From contig SLAU01000337.1 in NCBI GenBank assembly GCA_007126675.1, forward strand, positions 1 to 7,218: a stretch of 7,218 bases of DNA, read 5' to 3'. This document shows positions 6,179 through 7,218 of the stretch, in pieces. A program made the position numbers and the translations under genes. The number at the start of each line of letters is the position of its first letter. Position 1 is the first letter of the stretch. Source of the DNA: Balneolaceae bacterium. Lineage in GTDB: Bacteria > Bacteroidota > Rhodothermia > Balneolales > Balneolaceae. Under the pieces are notes generated by a model. The model was not told the DNA's origin, did no database searches, and was given only the letters and a program-made list of their open reading frames with translations.

Positions 6179-7189
6179 ATGCCATCAGATCAACCTGCAC
6201 CGGTCAAGGATCCGGTAACGGCTGTTGCACACGCTAACATCGCACTTATTAAATATTGGGGAAAACGTTCTGCAGAAAAAAACCTGCCTGCGGTTGGATC
6301 TGTATCTCTTACGCTTGATGCCCTAAAAACAGAGACAACGGTTCGTTTTTTGTCTGATGGTGATAAAGATCATCTAATCCTCGACGGCAGGTCTGCCGGT
6401 ACTGAACAGGTCCAAAAAGTGTCAAAATTCACTGATCTGATGGCCGGCAGTAACAGGCCGCCGGTTTTTATTGAAAGCCATAACAACTTCCCCACCGGTG
6501 CCGGCCTTGCCTCATCAGCATCCGGTTTTGCTGCTCTTGCAAAAGCACTGAACAAAGCCTGTTCGCTTGATCTGGACGATCAAACTCTCTCAGTATTTGC
6601 ACGGCAGGGTTCGGGTTCAGCTGCACGTTCAATATTTGGCGGGTTTGCAGAGATGAAGCTTGGCAGCGACAATAGTGGTGATGGCGACTACGCGCATCAG
6701 CTTTATGATGAGAATTACTGGGATATTCGCCTGCTTGTTGCGGTTGTATCACAGGCTCCGAAAAAAATAGGATCAACAGAAGGGATGAACAGGACGGCAA
6801 AGACCTCACCTTTTTATAACGCCTGGATTGAAAGTTCACCAAATGATATCCGTAACATAAAATCAGCGCTTGCCGAACGCGATTTTCAAAAACTTGGTGA
6901 ACTGTCGGAACACAGTGCGATGAAAATGCACGGGCTTGCCATTTCAGCCCATCCATCCATTCTTTATTGGCAAGCAGGCACGATGGAATCAATTCGTAAA
7001 GTTTGGGGTTTACGGAAGCGGGGAATTCCGGCTTACATCACGATGGATGCCGGGTCGCAGGTGAAAGTGATAACTCTGCCAGAGCATTGCAGCATTATCA
7101 AAGAAGCCTTAACGGAACTCCCCGGCGTAACGGATGTAATCGAGGCAAAGCCCGGACCCGGAGCGCATTTGATAACAGACACCGAATAA
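6179..7189 (+). CDS. mvaD: Diphosphomevalonate decarboxylase (mevalonate pathway)
   Basis: The 336-aa protein is a GHMP-superfamily enzyme that converts (R)-5-diphosphomevalonate with ATP to isopentenyl diphosphate, ADP, Pi and CO2 (EC 4.1.1.33) in the cytoplasm, the last step of the classical mevalonate route. Diagnostic motifs are all present: NIALIKYWGKR at 20-30; a serine-rich loop SVSLTLDA at 41-48; the GHMP ATP loop PTGAGLASSASG at 105-116; ARQGSGSAARS at 141-151, whose R150 corresponds to the conserved catalytic-site arginine; and MDAG at 289-292, whose D290 is the expected catalytic aspartate. Retention of the Lys, Arg and Asp argues for a true decarboxylase rather than the 3-kinase or phosphomevalonate decarboxylase relatives in archaea and Chloroflexi. 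Length is normal. The ATG at 6179 has no Shine-Dalgarno but is a sensible distance (19 residues) before the first motif. A further gene begins 8 bases after its stop, so it probably opens an operon, possibly for isoprenoid synthesis. Confidence 0.95.
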   Translation: MPSDQPAPVKDPVTAVAHANIALIKYWGKRSAEKNLPAVGSVSLTLDALKTETTVRFLSDGDKDHLILDGRSAGTEQVQKVSKFTDLMAGSNRPPVFIESHNNFPTGAGLASSASGFAALAKALNKACSLDLDDQTLSVFARQGSGSAARSIFGGFAEMKLGSDNSGDGDYAHQLYDENYWDIRLLVAVVSQAPKKIGSTEGMNRTAKTSPFYNAWIESSPNDIRNIKSALAERDFQKLGELSEHSAMKMHGLAISAHPSILYWQAGTMESIRKVWGLRKRGIPAYITMDAGSQVKVITLPEHCSIIKEALTELPGVTDVIEAKPGPGAHLITDTE

Positions 7190-7197
7190 AATACATA

Positions 7198-7218
7198 ATG
7201 AAACATCCCCGAATCTCA
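7198..7218 (+). CDS. Start of a downstream gene, cut by the window edge
   Basis: An ATG at 7198 opens seven in-frame codons (MKHPRIS) to the end of the window with no stop. It lies 8 bases after the decarboxylase stop, which fits tight operon spacing. Too little is visible to name it; another mevalonate-pathway gene such as mevalonate kinase or HMG-CoA reductase would fit the context, but that is a guess. It might also be a chance ATG. Confidence 0.4.

Noticed and set aside
6468..6992. 174-codon open frame on the minus strand within the decarboxylase gene
   Set aside because: It lies wholly inside a gene with all family motifs, and its translation is low-complexity and resembles no family; it is an antisense shadow.
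1..7218. CRISPR array, tRNA, insertion sequence or phage genes
   Set aside because: No regularly spaced repeats, cloverleaf-type sequence, transposase or integrase motifs were seen on either strand.

Overview
The window looks like chromosomal DNA of a free-living member of the Bacteroidota or a close relative; Balneolales/Rhodothermia is my best guess. The reasons are a TonB-dependent outer-membrane receptor carrying the N-terminal carboxypeptidase-regulatory-like domain typical of that phylum, a lipoprotein with a Bacteroidota-style lipobox, AT-rich leaders mostly without Shine-Dalgarno sequences, a mevalonate-pathway gene and a fused ADP-forming acyl-CoA synthetase. The placement is inference; the window holds no rRNA or other taxonomic marker. 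All genes are on the + strand.

Layout. (1) 1-89: AT-rich leader with a small terminator-like hairpin. (2) 90-2177: a complete fused alpha-beta NDP-forming acyl-CoA synthetase, an energy-conserving or acetate/acyl-CoA enzyme. (3) 2178-2363: non-coding DNA with an 8-bp inverted repeat of wide spacing, a candidate control region. (4) 2364-5923: three co-directional genes for envelope proteins. They are a 121-aa exported small protein with a C-x9-C-x3-C motif, a 267-aa His/Met-rich lipoprotein with two YtkA/FixH-like repeats, and a 744-aa TonB-dependent receptor. (5) 5924-6178: a non-coding gap with a 56-nt imperfect palindrome. (6) 6179-7189: diphosphomevalonate decarboxylase, followed 8 nt later by the first seven codons of another gene cut by the window edge.

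The most interesting part is region 4. The receptor has C180-x3-M184 in the plug and H362-x-M364 in the barrel. These match in kind and in spacing the CxxxM/HxM copper site known from the Pseudomonas outer-membrane copper importer OprC. The lipoprotein next to it carries 11 histidines within 36 residues and a MPxMxH motif, and the first gene carries three spaced cysteines. I infer an outer-membrane copper uptake or handling cassette: the receptor brings copper across the outer membrane and the two smaller proteins bind or pass it on. The copper-site match in the receptor is the strongest evidence; the roles of the two partners are inferred from metal-ligand-rich composition and gene order. The acyl-CoA synthetase and mevalonate genes on either side look like ordinary housekeeping metabolism without a functional tie to the cassette.
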